DNA of 64,000 nt, from contig NZ_CP162004.1 of NCBI RefSeq assembly GCF_040822115.1, forward strand, positions 2,108,001 through 2,172,000. Reading direction: 5' to 3'. The first letter of the stretch is position 1; the number at the start of each line of letters is the position of its first letter. This document shows, piece by piece, positions 62,289-64,000 of the stretch. This DNA is from Flavobacterium sp. WC2421. GTDB lineage: Bacteria > Bacteroidota > Bacteroidia > Flavobacteriales > Flavobacteriaceae. The translations under genes and the position numbers were made by a program. The notes below the pieces were generated by a model that saw nothing but the letters and a program-made list of their open reading frames with translations, was not told the origin of the DNA and did no database searches.

Positions 62289-63353
62289 TTAGCGAGAATG
62301 TGTATTTAAAAAAGTTTGCAACGAAGGGAATAATAGTTCAGGTTGAAACTCATTATAAAATAATTTAGTTTCTTTTTTTACAATTTTAGCTGACTTTCCT
62401 TCAAATAATTCGGGTTTAAATTCATTTAAATGTAAAGAAATATGATTGATTCCGTCTTCAAATGTGGCCCAGCCTTTTTTGTCAATCCAAGGAGAAAAAA
62501 CAATGTAGGAAGGTTTGTGGAGTGCTTTAGCCATATTGATTGCTCCACCATCATTACCAATAATCATATCACATTGGTTCATTATGGCGATGAATTCTCG
62601 AATATTCTTTCCTAAAACCGAAAAGTGAATTTTTTGTTTTGTACTCTCTTTGCATCCATTGAAGATCGTTTTAGCTTCTTCAATTTGCTTTGGAAAATAA
62701 TTAAAAAGGATATTACAGTTATCATTGTCACCAATGAAATCAACTAATTCTGACATGTATTTCAATGGATAGGTTTTGTCGGGACTGCTTCCAATTATAC
62801 TGAGCATAATCGTTTTTTTGGATCGATCTAGACCATGAGAATCCAAAAGGGAAGAGGCGAAATCATTTTCCTCCTTTGTTACATAAATTTCTGGAAATGT
62901 AATCAAATCGATGTTGAGCTGCAATGGATCTAGCAATGCTAATCGTTGTTCAATTATTAAGCCTAAATTACTAGTAGGTGTTTGCTGTCTTATTATATTA
63001 TCTGTATAAAGGAATGTTCTCCCTTTTTTTAGATAAGATATTTTTTTTGATGCTCCTGAAAATAATACTACGAGCCAACTTTCTAATTTGGAATAAGCAT
63101 CTATAACAATATCGTATTTTTCTTTACGAATCGTTTTTAGGAATTTATAAAGTTCCCATTTACTCTTTTGATGTTTTTCCTTAAAAAGGATAAGATTATC
63201 AAAGCTAGTATTTCCCTGTAAAACAGCAATCGTCGATTCATAAACCATGTAATCAATTTGAGCGTTGGGGTATGCTTTGCGCAAATTATCACATAATAAA
63301 GAGCTTATTAAGACATCTCCAATCATTTTTTGTTGAATTACAAGTATTTTCAT
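62289..63353 (-). CDS. Family 9 glycosyltransferase (heptosyltransferase-like)
   Basis: 354 residues. KILVIQQKMIGDVLISSLLCDNLRKAYP is the GT9 N-terminus, YDIVIDAYSKLES in the first domain, and the donor-binding CDMIIGNDGGAINMAKAL in the second. Transfers heptose or a related sugar to LPS core. Works with the neighbouring GT2 enzymes on a cell-surface glycan. Confidence 0.88.
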   Translation of the reverse strand: MKILVIQQKMIGDVLISSLLCDNLRKAYPNAQIDYMVYESTIAVLQGNTSFDNLILFKEKHQKSKWELYKFLKTIRKEKYDIVIDAYSKLESWLVVLFSGASKKISYLKKGRTFLYTDNIIRQQTPTSNLGLIIEQRLALLDPLQLNIDLITFPEIYVTKEENDFASSLLDSHGLDRSKKTIMLSIIGSSPDKTYPLKYMSELVDFIGDNDNCNILFNYFPKQIEEAKTIFNGCKESTKQKIHFSVLGKNIREFIAIMNQCDMIIGNDGGAINMAKALHKPSYIVFSPWIDKKGWATFEDGINHISLHLNEFKPELFEGKSAKIVKKETKLFYNEFQPELLFPSLQTFLNTHSR

Positions 63354-63372
63354 TTGATTTGGATTTGAAAAG

Positions 63373-64000
63373 TTATGCTTTTATTTTCAAGTAATTCATG
63401 GCTCTAGGACTAATCCAGGTTTGCTTTTGTATGGCATTAAAATAATAAACGGATAGATTTTTAAGCATCAACCGATTCACTTTTAATTTTGGAATAAAAA
63501 ATAAAAATAGACTAATAACAGATAATATTATTTTTTCTAATAGTACTCCAATAATCAACAAGCTATGTAAATAGATTTGTATTCCAAAAGTAAATTGATT
63601 GCTAATATAAGTGTGTTTTGAAATAATAACTTCTGTTTTTGTGAGTGCTTTTGTTTTGATATTCAATCGGGAAGCACCACCATGTTGATGAAAAATCGTT
63701 GCTTTTCTAGTAACGCCCACTTTTCCACCTATATCGGTTATTTTTTTACAAAGATCAACATCTTCAAAGTACAACCAGTAATCTTCGTTCCAGCCGTTAA
63801 TTTTGGTGTACCAATCTCTGCTTATAAAAATAACTGCACCAGTGACCCAATCTGGGTAAAACAAATCGGTAGTAGTGTTAAAGCGTTTTTCTAGTTTGGC
63901 TTTGTTCCATTTTCTAAACAGCGCTCGCGAAATTCCGAAAAAGCGTCCCAAAGCAGGAAATAAGTTGTTTTGCTTATAGAAAATAGCATTCTCATTGATT
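63373..64000 (-). CDS. Family 2 glycosyltransferase (rhamnosyltransferase-like), truncated by the window edge
   Basis: The frame stays open to position 64000, reading NENAIFYKQNNLFPALGRFFGISR upstream of a TTG that is not a real start, so the 5' end lies outside the window. The visible 209 residues hold DWVTGAVIFISRDWYTKINGWNEDYWLYFEDVDLCKK (the acceptor-side ED/VDL motif of GT2), TIFHQHGGAS, and a C-terminal membrane helix (about 530-560 region of the gene, IGVLLEKIILSVISLFLFF). Last of three surface-glycan transferases. Confidence 0.82.
   Translation of the reverse strand, partial: INENAIFYKQNNLFPALGRFFGISRALFRKWNKAKLEKRFNTTTDLFYPDWVTGAVIFISRDWYTKINGWNEDYWLYFEDVDLCKKITDIGGKVGVTRKATIFHQHGGASRLNIKTKALTKTEVIISKHTYISNQFTFGIQIYLHSLLIIGVLLEKIILSVISLFLFFIPKLKVNRLMLKNLSVYYFNAIQKQTWISPRAMNYLKIKA

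Noticed and set aside
1..64000. CRISPR array or prophage
   Set aside because: No regularly spaced direct repeats of 24-40 bp and no cluster of phage structural genes were seen.

Overview
The window is a 64 kb piece of an AT-rich genome from the Bacteroidota, almost certainly a Flavobacterium or close relative. The evidence is the SusD-type protein at the left edge, three type IX secretion (type B) cargo proteins, the archaeal/eukaryotic-style ProS, RimO and TypA, a CtaA of the COX15 kind, LytS/LytTR signalling with 2TM proteins, and many TAnnTTTG -7 promoter boxes with the TTG -33 element of this phylum. There are no rRNA genes, CRISPR arrays or complete insertion sequences. Most of the window reads as chromosomal backbone with a few accessory insertions.

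1-5.3 kb: the end of a polysaccharide utilisation locus (SusD C-terminus, IPT/TIG surface glycan-binding lipoprotein, GH27 alpha-galactosidase, GH5 endo-glycanase), closed by a terminator, then an outer-membrane barrel. 5.3-13.2 kb: amidase lipoprotein, small Gly/Tyr-rich secreted protein, rimO, a FadL/OmpP1-like barrel with a Tyr/Gly/Trp-repeat lipoprotein, then proS, three tRNA-Glu genes and rpsT. 13.2-31.2 kb: two PAS histidine kinase plus single-domain response regulator pairs flank typA, three very large secreted proteins with T9SS type B sorting domains, and an ABC exporter.

31.5-40.8 kb: a group of poorly described proteins. They are a cytosolic protein with kinase-fold signatures, a beta-propeller lipoprotein, a 1242-residue fusion (metallophosphoesterase, kinase-like middle region, outer-membrane barrel), an HD domain fused to a Pycsar-type membrane effector domain, and a GAF protein. 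41-47.5 kb: a long gene-poor stretch with several hairpins, a YejK-like nucleoid protein, an S23/IVP four-helix protein in a repeat-flanked slot, a PRiA4-like protein, an HPP/ClC membrane pair, and a tight operon of an acetyltransferase, a small unknown protein and a VOC protein.

47.5-56.9 kb: probably one signalling unit. A TonB-dependent receptor and a TPR-like secreted protein share a 40-bp upstream block carrying a LytTR-like half-site. They are followed by a LytS kinase fused to a 2TM domain, three free 2TM proteins, a GT-C glycosyltransferase and the LytTR regulator. A fourth 2TM gene has been split by a roughly 1.1 kb insertion carrying an alpha/beta hydrolase; its ends look like those of an integron cassette. 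57-64 kb: CDP-alcohol phosphatidyltransferase, ctaA, cca, a GxxExxY nuclease-like gene between perfect 18-bp inverted repeats, tsaC, and three cell-surface glycan glycosyltransferases, the last running off the window edge.
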